From NCBI GenBank assembly GCA_028571685.1, contig CM053140.1, positions 148,785,701 through 148,849,700 of the forward strand: a stretch of 64,000 nt of DNA, in the 5' to 3' direction. The stretch is from Heterohyrax brucei. Its lineage: Eukaryota; Chordata; Mammalia; Hyracoidea; Procaviidae. The notes below the pieces were generated by a model. It was given only the letters and a program-made list of their open reading frames with translations, had not been told where the DNA came from and ran no database searches. The translations under genes were made by a program, and so were the position numbers. Shown here one piece after another: positions 44,353 through 55,437 of the stretch (the first letter of the stretch is position 1; every line of letters starts with the position of its first letter).

Positions 44353-45269
44353 TGCTGGGAGCCAGCCCCGACATCTTTCAGGGTCCCGCACGGAGGGAGG
44401 GAGAGGCGTCGGCAGGAAATGAATTAAGAGGAACAGGAAAGAGTTTTTTGGTTAAAGGCAGCCCGAGCAAGAGAGAGAACTGTCTGTCTTTATCGTTTTT
44501 ATAGATGAGGTGACGTCATTCTCACCCTATTTTCTTCATCATATAAACTATTGGTTAACAAGAAACTGACCCATCATTATTGGCCAACAAGAAACTGACC
44601 CCTCGTGGTCTTCTTTCTCTAGTTAATTATCAAGGCTTTTTGGATAATGGCCTGAGGCAGGTGTTTGTGGTGATAAATGTCAGTGAAAACAAAGTTATGC
44701 TTTGAACTTAATGGTTGTATTCATACCTCAAGGTTGAAGGCACAGAAAGATAGATTGCTCAAAGCTTAATTATTTAGCTGTCTCTATTTGCTTCTCTAAG
44801 TTTTTATTTTATCTCTTCCTGTGCAGATAGTAAGTGTCTACTGTTCCCCAACCCAACCCAGCTGCTCTAAGAAAGATGTTTCTTTAGTGATTATTCATTT
44901 GCCATACGAATTATAATGGACTTGGAAGTTTATTTGTCTTTCTGCTGTAGGGAGTGAGATGCTTGTGTAGCCTTGAGGGCTATGTGGAGAATTGTCCTTG
45001 AGAAGCCTTTCAAGGGTTACTTTGTAAGCCTGTATATGTGGAGAAAAGGGAGGGGGGAGATGTAGTTGGGGGAAGTCAGCGAGGCTGGGCAGGCCTCAGT
45101 GCTTTCAGGCATGCTGTATTGAAATCCATTCCTCTGATCTCTATTCCCTAGAAGTTCCTGGTCAGATTTTCCCAATATGATTCCATAAATCGAGGGGGTC
45201 ATAAAGCCCCTCTTAGAAGGTATCTTGTGTGATCCTCATGCCAGGAGGGGAGGGAGTCTGCTCCCGACA
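44353..45269 (-). mobile_element. 917-bp solo ERV LTR with 6-bp target duplication
   Basis: Plus-strand ends are TGCTGGGAGC and GCTCCCGACA, an imperfect terminal inverted repeat with the canonical TG...CA. CTGTTT is perfect at 44347-44352 and 45270-45275. Six-base duplications are usual for class II (beta-like) ERVs, but the family is not identified. The promoter elements at 44497-44607 read on the minus strand. That puts U3 at 45269 to about 44480 and R-U5 toward 44353. No gag, pol or env is present, so it is a solo LTR. Confidence 0.9.
44497..44607 (-). promoter_or_regulatory. LTR promoter block: two CCAAT, CRE, TATA
   Basis: On the minus strand, in order, are CCAAT (44583-44579), a second CCAAT (44554-44550), the palindromic cAMP response element TGACGTCA (44518-44511), and TATAAAA (44503-44497). 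The two CCAAT boxes lie in a 29-bp tandem repeat (44550-44578, 44579-44607) with the shared core AACAAGAAACTGACCC on the plus strand. The spacing looks like a real RNA polymerase II promoter, with a start expected about 30 bases past the TATA box. Activity is unknown. Confidence 0.75.
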
Positions 45270-45580
45270 CTGTTTACTGCATTTGATTTTTCCATGGTCC
45301 ACTAATATCTTTAACTTCTTATATATGCTGTTTCTTCCACAACATTCTTCTTAATGATTTGCTTTTAGTCTGGGTAAATATTATTTATCATTCCCAAATC
45401 AGTTTTCCAATATAGTCTTACCACAGTCTCTGCTCTAGAAAGATGTCTTTGAGAAAATCTTCCACTCACTTCCCACGTCATCTTTCATATACAAAGTGAG
45501 AATTGACAGGATTTTCTGTGTGTCTTCGTATTGCATTTATCACCTGGTTATTACTTCCTTAAATTCTTAATCTAATGATT

Positions 45581-45795
45581 ACTGTTGAATCAAGTACACT
45601 TATGTTACATTTTTTTGCTTTAATGTCACAACCCTCTGAATTTCTTCTTACTCTTTGTTATACAAGTGCTTTGATGGAGTGCCATGAGAAGTTTCTGGAG
45701 GCTGGATGGTACCGGCTGCCATGTATTACTGATACTTTGCTTTGGAGATGGATTGTATATAAAGCAGAAAAGCAAAAAACAAAAAACAAACAAAC
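45581..45795. other. Short unassigned stretch
   Basis: Nothing recognised. The 83-codon frame at 45575-45826 runs into the SINE and has no domain. Confidence 0.4.
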
Positions 45796-45950
45796 CTGCT
45801 GTCATCAAGTCTATTCCAACTCATAGTGACTCTGTAGGTCAGAGGAGAACTGCCCCCATAGAGTTTCCAAGGAGAACATGATGGATTTGGACTGCAGACC
45901 TTTTGGTTAGCAGATGTAGCACTTAACCTACTCCTCCTCAGGGTTTACGG
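45796..45950 (-). mobile_element. AfroSINE, reverse
   Basis: CATCAAGTCTATTCCAACTC, GACTCTGTAGGTCAGAGGAG, AGAGTTTCCAAGGAGAACAT, GACCTTTTGGTTAGCAGATG and CACTTAACCTACTCCTC. Confidence 0.9.
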
Positions 45951-46194
45951 ACTGCGTATGCTTGTGCTATGTAACAACCTATGTAACAACCTGCCCAGAG
46001 GTCACACCAGAATGAGTGAGCCAAATCCTCTTATCCTGCAATCTCTTCCTACCATTTTTTACTGATGATAGTCAATGAAAAACTTGTGAAGGACGCCATT
46101 CCATTTTCAAAGAAGAGCCTCCAAAGAGTGAATCTGGACTAACAGGCAGCAAGTTAATAACTGGTATGTTAGATATTATATCTGCTTTTTTTGT
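45951..46194. other. No gene or named repeat seen
   Basis: Spacer before the T-rich 3' end of L1 G1. Confidence 0.4.
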
Positions 46195-47504
46195 GTGTGT
46201 GATTAAGTGAAAGGATAAAATCCAAATTAAGTTTGCATGCCTAACTATCTACAGCTTTTTCTGCTATCCTTGCCTAGTGACAGTACACTCCTTCTTTTTG
46301 TTCTATATATGTCATATCTTCTTAACAATCTCCTGTCCCCTCCTCTCTACTCTCTCCTCTCCTTTCTAGTAACAGGCCTGTAGAACAGCATCCTATAGAT
46401 GCACAGAAACATAAAGTATACATACCATATGGTCACATTGTGTCTGTGAGTCCAGCCCATTCCTGTCCAAGGAGTTGACCTCAGTAATGTTTTCTGGTCA
46501 GGGATGCACAGACCCCTGCAACTGCTACTCTAGCCTTGCAATATTGGGCTAAGATTAGAAGAGTTTTGAATTTATGTTGAAGTCCAGTCAAGTTAATGTA
46601 ATTTCTACTGTATGCTGTCACTGCTTTCATTCGAACAAATTTCTATCAACTATCTAATCTATGACTGTTTCCTTCCCTCTCTTCCCTTGCAGCTGTCAAA
46701 AAGTCTTTTCTTCTTTACATGAGTCTATTTTTAAGCTCTTAAAGCAGGGGTCTCATATAATATTTGTCCTTGTGCCACTGACTGATTTCACTCAGCATAA
46801 TGACTTACAACTGAAACCAGGTTACAAGATACTTCTTAAAATCATTGTTCTTTATCATTGCAAAAAGTTACATTGAGTATATGTACCATTGTTTATCCTC
46901 TCAGCTGTTGCTGGGCATCTGAGTTGATTCCATCTTTCAGCTACTGTGAACTAAGTTGCAATAAACATTTGTGTGCATGTATCTGTTCATGTGGCTATGC
47001 TTGATTCTGTAGGATATATTCCATGCAGTGGGATTACTGGATCAAATGGCATGTCTATTTCTAGCTTTTTAAGGAAGTTACAGATTGCTTTCCAAAGAGG
47101 TTGTACCATTTTGCAATCCCATCAGCAGTGTAGAAGAGATTCAATCTCTCCACAGCCTCTCCAGCATTTTTTATGTGTTTTTTGGATCATGGCCAATCTT
47201 GTTGGAGTGAGATGGTATCTCATTGTTGTTTGAATTTGAATTTCTCTAATAGCTAATGATCACGAGCATTTCTTCATCTGTCTTGGCTGCCTGGATGTCC
47301 TCTTTGATAAAGTGTCTGTCTATCTCCTTTGGTCATTGCTTAATTGGGTTATTTTCCTTTTTCTTGCTGATACTTTGCAGTACCTTGTAGATCATGGAGA
47401 TTAGACATCGATCTGACATGTAGTTGCAACTATTTTTCCCATTCGGTAGGTGTCTTTTTAATTCTTTGATAAAGTCTTTGGATGAGCCAAAGTGTTTGAT
47501 TCTT

Positions 47505-47519
47505 GCCAAGCCAAGCCAA
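47505..47519 (-). mobile_element. 15-bp tail-only insertion, (GCCAA)3
   Basis: GCCAAGCCAAGCCAA sits between perfect 11-bp duplications GTTTGATTCTT at 47494-47504 and 47520-47530. L1 E shows the uninterrupted site on its sense strand near 30240 (AAGAATCAAACACTTT). The insert equals three tail units only, with no SINE body. Confidence 0.85.
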
Positions 47520-47724
47520 GTTTGATTCTTAGTAGGTCCCATTTATCTATTTTCTCTTCTGTTGATCCTGCTTTTGAAATCTGTCTAAGTTGTATAGGAA
47601 AGCTTCCATTGCTAACATTGTTTTTGCTTGCATGACCTTTACTGCTTTAGGTTTGATATTTAGGTCTTTGATTCAATTTAATTTTTGTGTTAGGTGTGAG
47701 ATATGAGTCTTGTTTCAATTTCTT

Positions 47725-47990
47725 TTTCTTTTTTATTTATTGCATTTATTTATTTATTATGACTGAGTGAAAATATACATTCCCATGTTAACTTACATGC
47801 TCACCTATATGCAGCTTCCACTGCTCTCCCTGCTCGGTGACATCACACTAGTCCTCTCTGCTCCATACATGTCTCATCCTCCCAACTGTCTCCTTTCCCC
47901 TCCTCTCCACCCACTTCACTTACTCCAGCCAGAGGTCAGCAGGGTGATACCCTATAGATGCATAGAACCATGAGTGGATGCTTACATAGA
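47725..47990 (-). mobile_element. 266-bp L1 3' end inserted in G1
   Basis: Target duplications CTTGTTTCAATTTCTT lie at 47709-47724 and 47991-48006. On the minus strand the insert is the last part of an L1 3'UTR: CTATAGGGTATCACCCTGCT, GAGACATGTATGGAGCAGAG, AGGTGAGCATGTAAGTTAAC. It ends in a long A tail, seen as T-rich 47725-47755. Confidence 0.95.
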
Positions 47991-49061
47991 CTTGTTTCAA
48001 TTTCTTGCAGATGGATATCCAATTTTGCCAGCACCATTTGTTAAAGAGACTGCTTTTTAGCCCAGTTTACAATTTTAGGGCCTTTGTTGAATATTAACAG
48101 TTAACATCTCTGAGGTCTCAGCTCTGTTCCATTGGTCTATATGTCTCTTTTTGTACAAGGACCAGGCTGTTTTGACTACAGTGGCAGTGTAATAGGTTCT
48201 AAGGTCAGGTAGTATGAGGCCTTCCACTGTATCCCTCTTCTTCAGTAGTGTTTTGCTGATCTGGGGTTTCTTCCCTTGCCAAAGAAAGTTGGTGATTTGT
48301 TTTTCCACCTCCTTAAAAAATGTCACTGGAATTTGTGTTGGGATTGCATTGTACATGTAGAACACTTTGGGTAAAGCAGACATTTTCACAGTGTTGTCTT
48401 CCTGTCCATCAGCAGGGAAGGTTTCTCTATTTATGTAAGTCTGTCTTGGTTTCTTAGAGTAAGATCTTGTGGTTCTCTCTGTATAGGTGTCTTATTTCTC
48501 TAGTTAGATTTATTCCTAGGTATTTTATCTTCTTCAGGGCTATAGTAAATGGCATCAGTCTGGTGATTCCTTCTTTAATGATATCTTTGTGGTTATAAAG
48601 GAATCCTACTGATTTATTTACATTTATATTATATCCTGATACTTTGCTGAAATATTCTATTAGTTCAAGTAGTTTATTTATGCATTCTTCTGGGACATTC
48701 TTTTTTGTGAGTTGATTTTTCACCTTTTTCAGAGCTGGTTTTATAGTTGTTGAGACTCATGTGTTACATTTGTTGAAGTGGTATGATACATCTTTGTTGT
48801 GCTTTACAGCTGCCCCTATGATCCCCGTTAATAAACTATTTATAAACCCAATTTTAATTACTACCAGTCTTGTCACCTTCTTCTCCATCTGGAAGGACTG
48901 TAACAACTGTAGTACATCCCTCTTCTTATTACGATAACACCATAGTTTTCATGATGACCACTGGATTGCTTCTTTCCATATCAAAACTGTGACTGACTTT
49001 GGAGCCTTCCCTAAAACAGTAGAGTATTGAGTAGTGTGTCATTCTAAAATATAAAGTTAGT

Positions 49062-50007
49062 GGTTTCATTCTTCTAAGAGCCAAGAACTTCTTTCAGTTT
49101 TCTTGTAGTTTGGGTTTGGTTTCTACAAAGTCTCTGAGTTTCTGTTTATCTGGGAATGTCTTAATTTCATTTTCGTATTTGAAAGTTTTGCAGAATATAT
49201 AATTCTTGGTTGGAAGTTCTTCTCCTTCAAGGCTTTGAATGTGTCATGTCACTGTCTCTGTGCCAGCATAGTTTCTGCTGAGAAATCTGACGAGAGCCTA
49301 CAGGGTTTCCCTCTGAATGTTAGCTTTGCTTTGAGTCTTGCTGCCTTCAAGAGTTGCTGCTTATGTTTCATTTTGTTAAGCTTGATTATAATATGTCTTG
49401 CAGTCTTTCTTTTGAGATCTATATTGGGTGGCGTACGATATGCATCTGAGATGTCTACATTCTGTTCCTTTATGATTTCTGGGAAGTTTTCTTTCAGCAG
49501 CTCACCAATGATACTCTCTGTGTTCTCAGGTGTCTCACCCTGTTCAGGGACTCCAATTAATCGAAGGTTGTTCCTCTTAATAGAGTCCCACATGCTTCTT
49601 AATGCTTCTTCATTTTTCTTGTTTCTTTTTTCTGATTTCTGAACATAGACCCTGGCGTCAATAGTTCTGTCTTCCAAGTCAGAAATTCTTTTTTCTATTT
49701 GTTCCATTCTGTTTTCTTGGCTTTGCATAGAAGTTTCTATGTCTTTGATTTTGTTCTTGATCTGTTGGATTTCAGAGTACTGGTGTTCCATCAGATCGAA
49801 CAGCTTGCTTAATTTTTCATTTTGTTCTGCTGCATTTTGTATAAGGTCTGGAAGGGCTCTGTATATAATCATTTTGTATTCACTTTCTGATGCTTTCATA
49901 AAAGTGTCTTCATCTGGAAAACTCCTTGGTTGCTTTGTTTGGGAGCCTTCTGAAGCCATGGGTGATTTCTTCTTTGCCACAAGTGTCTTTTGCTTTTTGG
50001 GTCCTAT
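49062..50007 (-). pseudogene. L1 ORF1 pseudogene (element G2)
   Basis: It is the best preserved ORF1 here. The start codon has become ATA (IGPKKQKT), but a frame open from 50088 runs through it for 279 codons. It contains the coiled coil (LSKLFDLMEHQYSEIQQIKN, RMEQIEKRISDLED), the RRM (MWDSIKRNNLRLIGVPEQGE, DAYRTPPNIDLKRK) and most of the C-terminal domain (RHIIIKLNKMKHKQ, KLTFRGKPCRLSSDFS). A TGG to TGA change at 49249-49251 stops it after MLAQRQ. Decayed sequence continues to about 49062. Known role of the family: trimeric L1 RNA chaperone. Confidence 0.9.
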
Positions 50008-51047
50008 GTGAGTAAGTAGAGGCTGAAAAAGATACTGTGAGGATGGACTGCAGATGTTTCTCCAGGCTGTCTTAAAATGTAAAGCCAAAGGTATCTGACC
50101 ACTTCCGAAGTCAGGTTTTCAGGTGTAGAAGTCCCTCTTCTCAATTGGCAAAGTAAGCACCCACTATATCCAACTCCAGATGATACAAACTAGCTCAGAA
50201 TACAGCAATGCTACTGCCTTGTTGGCTTCTGCTGACAGGGCCTAGCCTTAGCTGACACTGTGTAGAGTACTGCTTTTCTGGTGGAAAAGCGCTCTCCTGT
50301 GGGCAGGCTCTGGCTCCCAAGCTAAGAATCAGGGCCAGCTGCGGCCACCGTATCCAAGATGGTGTCCTCCACACAGGCAGCAGACAGAGGGGCTAAAGGT
50401 GCTGACAGGTAGTGATTTCTCTGCTTCTGTTGCAGGGCCCACAATGTAGGTGACACTGTGTAAAATTACTGCTTTTCCATCAGAGAAGCACTGTCCTGTT
50501 TGCAGGCACTGGCTCCCAGGCTAAGAATTAGGTCCCGCTAAAATCTAGGTACCGACATAGTGTGCCGCACACTGGCTGCGGAATTCCGCACAAACCCCAC
50601 TGAAGCAGATATAAAACGAAAGGCTCAAAGTGGCTAGATTAGCAGAGTCCTAAGCATGAGTCAGATCCGACTCGACTGCACTTGGCTTGGCTTTGGAAGC
50701 CTGGCTCTCAGAATATGGGAATTTCGCCTGCCTATCCCCCCAGCAGCTCATCTGCGTCTAGCCTCTAGGCAAGACCCAGCTCCGCCTGCCGGCCAAGACA
50801 GAGAAAAAAAAAATGTCAAAATGGTGCATTTACCTTCTGTCCGTGAGAGCCAGGGCTAGCCAGGAGCAGGGTCAGTGAAAGAGAGGAGGTTTTTCGCTCA
50901 GTAGTATGAAGTCCAAAGTAACAGCCCTGTGTCGTGTCCTGAGGCTGACTAGGGGATCAGAAGGCTCCGTTTGATTATCAGTTCAGGTCTTGGTTTCCAG
51001 AGGGATATAAGGAGACGTGTGCTTAGTCCGCCATCTTGACTCCACCC
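50008..51047 (-). promoter_or_regulatory. L1 G2 5'UTR with intact YY1-type site
   Basis: The complement of AAGATGGC is at 51030-51037, within 20 bases of the L1 5' end. This is the usual place of the YY1 site that sets L1 transcription start. Two tandem units like those of L1 E lie at about 50340-50580, one with CAAGATGGTGTCC. A 41-bp tail-only insertion breaks it at 50656-50696. Confidence 0.65.
50656..50696 (+). mobile_element. 41-bp SINE/RTE tail-only insertion
   Basis: ATGAGTCAGATCCGACTCGA, then CTGCACTTGGCTTGGCTTTG and a final G, lies inside the L1 G2 5'UTR. L1 E has the uninterrupted site (GAGCCAGGCTTGGGACTCTG, 25217-25236). Only AAGC is repeated at both edges, so the target duplication is short or decayed. 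Confidence 0.8.
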
Positions 51048-53539
51048 TACTTATGCATTCTTTAGGATTATATACATATACAATCATATCTTCTGTAAAT
51101 AGATTTTTACTTCTTCTTTGCTCATATTGATGCCTCTTATTTCTTTATCTTGTACAATGTTGAATAGAAGTGTTGAGAGTTGACATCTTTGTCTAATTCC
51201 TGTTTCCAAGGAGAATTATTTCAGTCTCTCCATTTAGGATAATATCAGTGGTTGGCTATTTGTAGATGCCCCTTATTGCACTGAGGAATTTCCCTTCTAT
51301 TCCTATTTTGTTGAGAGCTTTTCGCATGAATGAGTGTTGGATTTTATCAAATGTCTTTTCTGCATGAGTTGACAAAATTAGATGATTCTTATCCTTTGTG
51401 TTATTTATGATTTCTTTGTTTTTCTGATGTTGAGCCACCCTTGCATCACTTGTGTGAATCCAATTTCATCATGATGAATTATTTTTTTTGATTCATTGTT
51501 GAATTTTATTGGAAAGAATTTTGTTGAAGATTTTTGCATCTAGGTTCATGAATGATACTGTTCTGTAATTTTTCTTTTTTGTTGGATCTTTCCCTGGCTT
51601 TGGTAACAGGGTTATGCTGGTTTCATGTAATGAGTCTGGGAGTATTCCATCCTTTTTTATGCTGTGAAATAGTCTCAGTAGTATTGGAGTTAGCTCTTCT
51701 CTAAAAGCTTTGTAGAATTCTCCAGCCACCTGAGTCAGGACTTTCTTTATTGGTAGTTTTTTGATAACTTTCTCAATCTCTTCCTTTGTGTTGGGTTTAT
51801 TAAATTGTTCTACTTCTCCTTGTGTTAATTTTGATATGGATCTAGAAATTTGTCTCTTTCCTCTAGCTTTTCAAATCTATTAGAGTACAGTCTTTCATAG
51901 TATTCTGTTATGACACTTTTGATTTCAGTTGAGTCTGTTATGACATCTCCCATCTCATTTCTTGTTTGGGTTATTTGTTTAGCCAAAGGTTTGTCAATTT
52001 TGTTGATCTTTTTTTTTTTAAAAAAAAAGCTTTTGATTTTCTTATTTTTTTCAATTGTTTTTCTGTTCTCTATTTCATTTAGTTCTGCTCTAATCTTTAT
52101 TATCTGTTTTCTTCTGGTGTCTGAAGGGTTCCTCTGTTGCTTTCTTTCTACTTGTTCAAACTGTATGTTAATTCTTTGGTTTGGGTCCTTTCTACCTTCC
52201 AGATGTGTACATTTATAGAGATAAACTGATGTGTGAGCACTACTTTGGCTGTGTCCCATAGATTTTGGTAGGGCATGTTTCCATTCTCATTTGAATCCAT
52301 AAATTTCTTTATTTTATCCTTGTTTTCTTCTATAACCCATGGCTTTTTGAACAAGGGATTGTTCAGTTTCTATGAGTATGAATTTCTACTTATGTTTTTC
52401 TGCTGTTGATTTCAACTTTTATGCCTTTATGGGCTAAGAAGATGCATTGCAATAATTCTATAATTTTGATTTTGTTGAGACTTGCTTTATGTCCTAACAC
52501 ATGGTATATTCTGGAAAATGTTCCATGTGCATTAGAGAAAAAGGTGTGCTTATCTGTTGATGGATAAAAGTTCTGTATATGTTGATGAGGTCTGATTGGT
52601 TAATTGTCACAATATGATCTGTGTCTTTACTGAGCTTTTCTCTGGATGATGTGTCCATTACTGAAAGTGGAGTATTGAAGTCTCCAACTATTACTGTGTA
52701 GTGATCTATCTCATTTTTAAATGTAGTCAGTGTTTGTTGAATGTATTTAGATGATCTGGTATTGAGTGCATAAATATTTAATATTGTTAAGTCTTCCTTA
52801 TATATTTAATCTTTCATCAGTAAATAGTGATCATCCTTGTACACAATGGTGGATTTTACACCAAAATCTTTTTATCTGAGATTAGTATCATCACACCTGC
52901 TGTTCTTTGTGTAATGTTAGCTCAGTATATATTATTCCATCCTTTGATTTTCAGTTTGTTTGTATCTTTAAGTCTAAGGCGTGCTTATTGTAAGCAACTT
53001 ATAGACCTGTCATGTCTTTTGATGAAGGATATCACTCGTTATCTCTTTATTGGAGCATTAAGTCCCTTTGCATCTAGTATAATTATTGATAGGCAAGTGT
53101 TTAGTGCTGTCATTTTGATGTATTTATTTTTGTGTTGATGTATTCTCTGTTGCTCTTAATATTCTTTTCTGGGTTCTTCTTTATTGGTTGATTTTTTATC
53201 TTTTTCAGTGTTGATTTTCTGTTTGTTGAGACTCCTGTGGTACATTTCTTGTTTTAATATGCTACACTTTTATTGTGTTTTGCAGCTACTCCTATGATCC
53301 TCCTTAATAATCTAAGTTTAAACCCAATTTTTAAGTCTGCATATTTTTTTTAACTTTCTCTCAGTCTGAAATAACTATAACTACTGTAGCACACACATCC
53401 CTCTTTTTAGTGTTTTTGTGATATGTTCACTGGTTCCTTTCTTTTAATATTGTAGTTTTGACTGAGTTTTGTGACTTCCCTGAGTAGATTTCTGGATACT
53501 GTGTCCTGCATTGCATCCTTAAATATACACTTAATGACT

Positions 53540-54310
53540 TTATTTTACTAAGCAAAGAGCTTCTTTCATTGTTTCTTGTAGTCTGGTTTGGGTTTTTACC
53601 AAGTCTCTAAGCTTCTGTTTATCAGTGAATGTCTTAATTTCATCTTCATTTTGGGGACACATTTTCTTAGGATATATAGTTCTTGGTTGGAAGTTTTTCT
53701 CCTTCAGGGCTTTGAATGTATCATCCCACTGCCTCCTTACCAACACTGTTTCTTCCAAAAAATCAGATGAAAGAATACAGAGCTTCCCTCTGAATGTTAG
53801 CTTTGTTTTGAGCCTCTCTGCCATTAAAAGAATCTGTTTACTTTTCATTTTATTAAGCTTGATTAAAATACATCTTGGTGTCTTCTTTTGGGGTCTAGAT
53901 TTTGTGGTGTCTGATACATGTCTTGGATATCTATGTTCTCTTCTTTCATCATTTCAGGGAAGTTTTCTGTCAGCAACTCAAAAACAATACTCTGTGTTTT
54001 CAGCTATCCCCCCTATTCAGAAATTCCAGTTAAGCAAAGAGCACTCCTCTTAGTGGAGTCTCACATGTTTCTTATGTTTTTAATTTCTTTTCTCTGATTT
54101 CTCCTGTTAAATGCTGGTGTTAATTTGTCTATCTTCAAGGTCATTAAGTCTGATTTCTGTCTCCTCAATTCTACTCATTTGGCTTTGGATTGAATTGTCT
54201 AATTCTGTAATTTTGTTATTGATCTGCTGGATTTCAGATTGTTGTTCCATCAGTTCAAATAGCTTGCTTAATTTTTCTCTAGTTGTGTTCTATATATAGT
54301 TCTTTTGTAC
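53540..54310 (-). pseudogene. L1 ORF1 pseudogene (element G1)
   Basis: The C-terminal domain survives at 53848-53540 on the minus strand: KTKLTFRGKLCILSSDFLEE, RRQWDDTFKALKEKNFQPRT and FTDKQKLRDLVKTQ. The RRM and coiled coil (54300-53860) are present as DNA similarity with stops. It is clearly more decayed than the ORF1 of G2. Confidence 0.85.
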
Positions 54311-55437
54311 TTGACCCCCGATAGTTTCAGAAAGCCTTCTTATCTGGGAAGATTTTTGGTAGATCCCTGGAACCATGGTGGATTGTTGCCTTTGGGCCAT
54401 CTGGAGGCTGTTCAGTTTCTCTGGTTTACACCAACAAGATTGGAGATTTAGTTTTGAGAGGAATTTTGGTCACTAGCCACCTCTGTATATTTTGGTGACT
54501 GGCCACAGTGGAATCTCTGGGATGGCAGGTTCCAGTTCTATCTGGCAAAGATGGTGCCCTACTTATGGAATCAGTGGCAGACCATCAACGGACCCTATGA
54601 TGGGGGTTAGTAAGGGCTGTAAGAGGTGCTGCCAGGCCACTCAGTAGTTATTTCTTGAGGTGGTTTTATTTTAAAAATTTAGAAGCTGTCTGACACTGGC
54701 CAAAATCAGTGAGGCCATCAGATTGGCAGGCCCCGCCTTCTGGCCAGCAATACAAACACCTCTTTGGCTGTGCCCCAATTCTATGATGTAATTCACAGTA
54801 CTGAGGGATTATAGCCTTGCTGCTATCTTTAGCCAGGCCTTACCCATAAAGTAATGCTGTCCTAGACACAGCCTTTCTGCTGGGAAAGCACTTTCTGTAC
54901 TGGCACTGCTTATCAACTTGGGAATTATCCCCTTCTGAGGCCTCCAGTTGGGTGACTTCACCTCCTAGCCAAACAATGTGGCTTCCTGGCTGAGCTGCCA
55001 TTTCCACTGCAAAACAGCAGAATCTATGGCAGAGCTCAGAAAAGGGAGGATGATGGGGCAGTGGTGGCCTCAGCCAGAAGCCAGGCTCTTACATACTGTC
55101 TGTCTGCTGAACTATGTGCTTTTTATTTTAGCACTGCAGTTGAGTGTATTAGTTTGCTCATGCTATCCTCCACATCCTGGATTAAAAAAAGGAAAAAAGA
55201 AAAAAGCGTCAGTACCTGCAGTCTGCCCAAGTGGTGAGTCAGCAGGAGGAGGGCTCAGAGCGCTCTGCCTCATCAGAAAGAGGTATTTTCCTGTTTGGTG
55301 GTGTATAGTTCAATCTGAAAACCCAATGGCATACCCTAAGGCTCCCTGGGTGTCCAGAAAGTTCTACTCAGTTATCAATTCAGGTGTTAGTTTTTAGAAA
55401 GAATTGAGATGTATGTCTAGTCTACCATCTTGGCTCT

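Larger units (their letters stand above)
43920..45580 (+). mobile_element. L2 LINE relic, split by a solo LTR
   Basis: The L2-type order is: AAGCCAGAACCATAGAATTC, ATCCTTGACTCTCCATTAGC, GGTCTGATCATGGCATGAAT and CTTCTTGTATCACCTGCTCC. After the LTR come ATATATGCTGTTTCTTCCAC and GTGTGTCTTCGTATTGCATT. It is ancient and the calls are approximate, but the two halves fall in the expected order on either side of the LTR. Confidence 0.6.
48690..51047 (-). mobile_element. L1 'G2': 5'UTR and ORF1 only, no poly(A)
   Basis: A 2.36-kb insertion in ORF2 of G1. On the minus strand it starts at the canonical L1 5' end (GAGTCAAGATGGCGGACTAA, 51047) and has a full 5'UTR and ORF1. It stops in the ORF1-ORF2 spacer at GAATGTCCCAG (48690), equivalent to about 27190 in L1 E. 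Target duplications TA(T/C)TTATGCATTCTT lie at 48675-48689 and 51048-51062. There is no ORF2, 3'UTR or A tail. Confidence 0.9.
46745..53130 (-). pseudogene. L1 ORF2 pseudogene (element G1)
   Basis: Pieces on the minus strand include the endonuclease side (51825-52354, with NPSDTRRKQIIKIRAELNEIENR) and the RT (51493-51729, [20 protein letters not shown]; 51256-51438, [17 protein letters not shown]). After the G2 interruption comes ECINKLLELIEYFSKVSGYN (48454-48680), then the thumb (48075-48389, MKMSALPKVFYMYNAIPTQI). The C terminus follows as decayed sequence to about 46745. Many stops and shifts are present. The break at the PKECI position is the L1 G2 target site. Confidence 0.85.
46195..55437 (-). 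mobile_element. Full-length older L1 'G1', reverse, twice interrupted
   Basis: It runs on the minus strand from a 5' end at about 55437 (complement of CAAGATGGTAGAC) through 5'UTR and ORF1 (about 54310-53540). ORF2 (53130 to about 46745) and 3'UTR follow, to a T-rich end near 46195. L1 G2 (48690-51047) and an L1 tail (47725-47990) interrupt ORF2. Without them it measures about 6.6 kb. Part of the 3'UTR is deleted compared with E (jump near 46500). A clean target duplication was not found. Confidence 0.85.

Noticed and set aside
49235..50011. 135- and 90-codon plus-strand frames
   Set aside because: They are the antisense of L1 G2 ORF1, which lies on the minus strand with clear coiled-coil and RRM sequence.
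53625..54053. 142-codon plus-strand frame
   Set aside because: It is antisense to the decayed ORF1 of L1 G1.
54978..55397. 139-codon plus-strand frame with Cys and Trp
   Set aside because: It lies antisense in the 5'UTR of L1 G1, with no domain and no support as a host gene.
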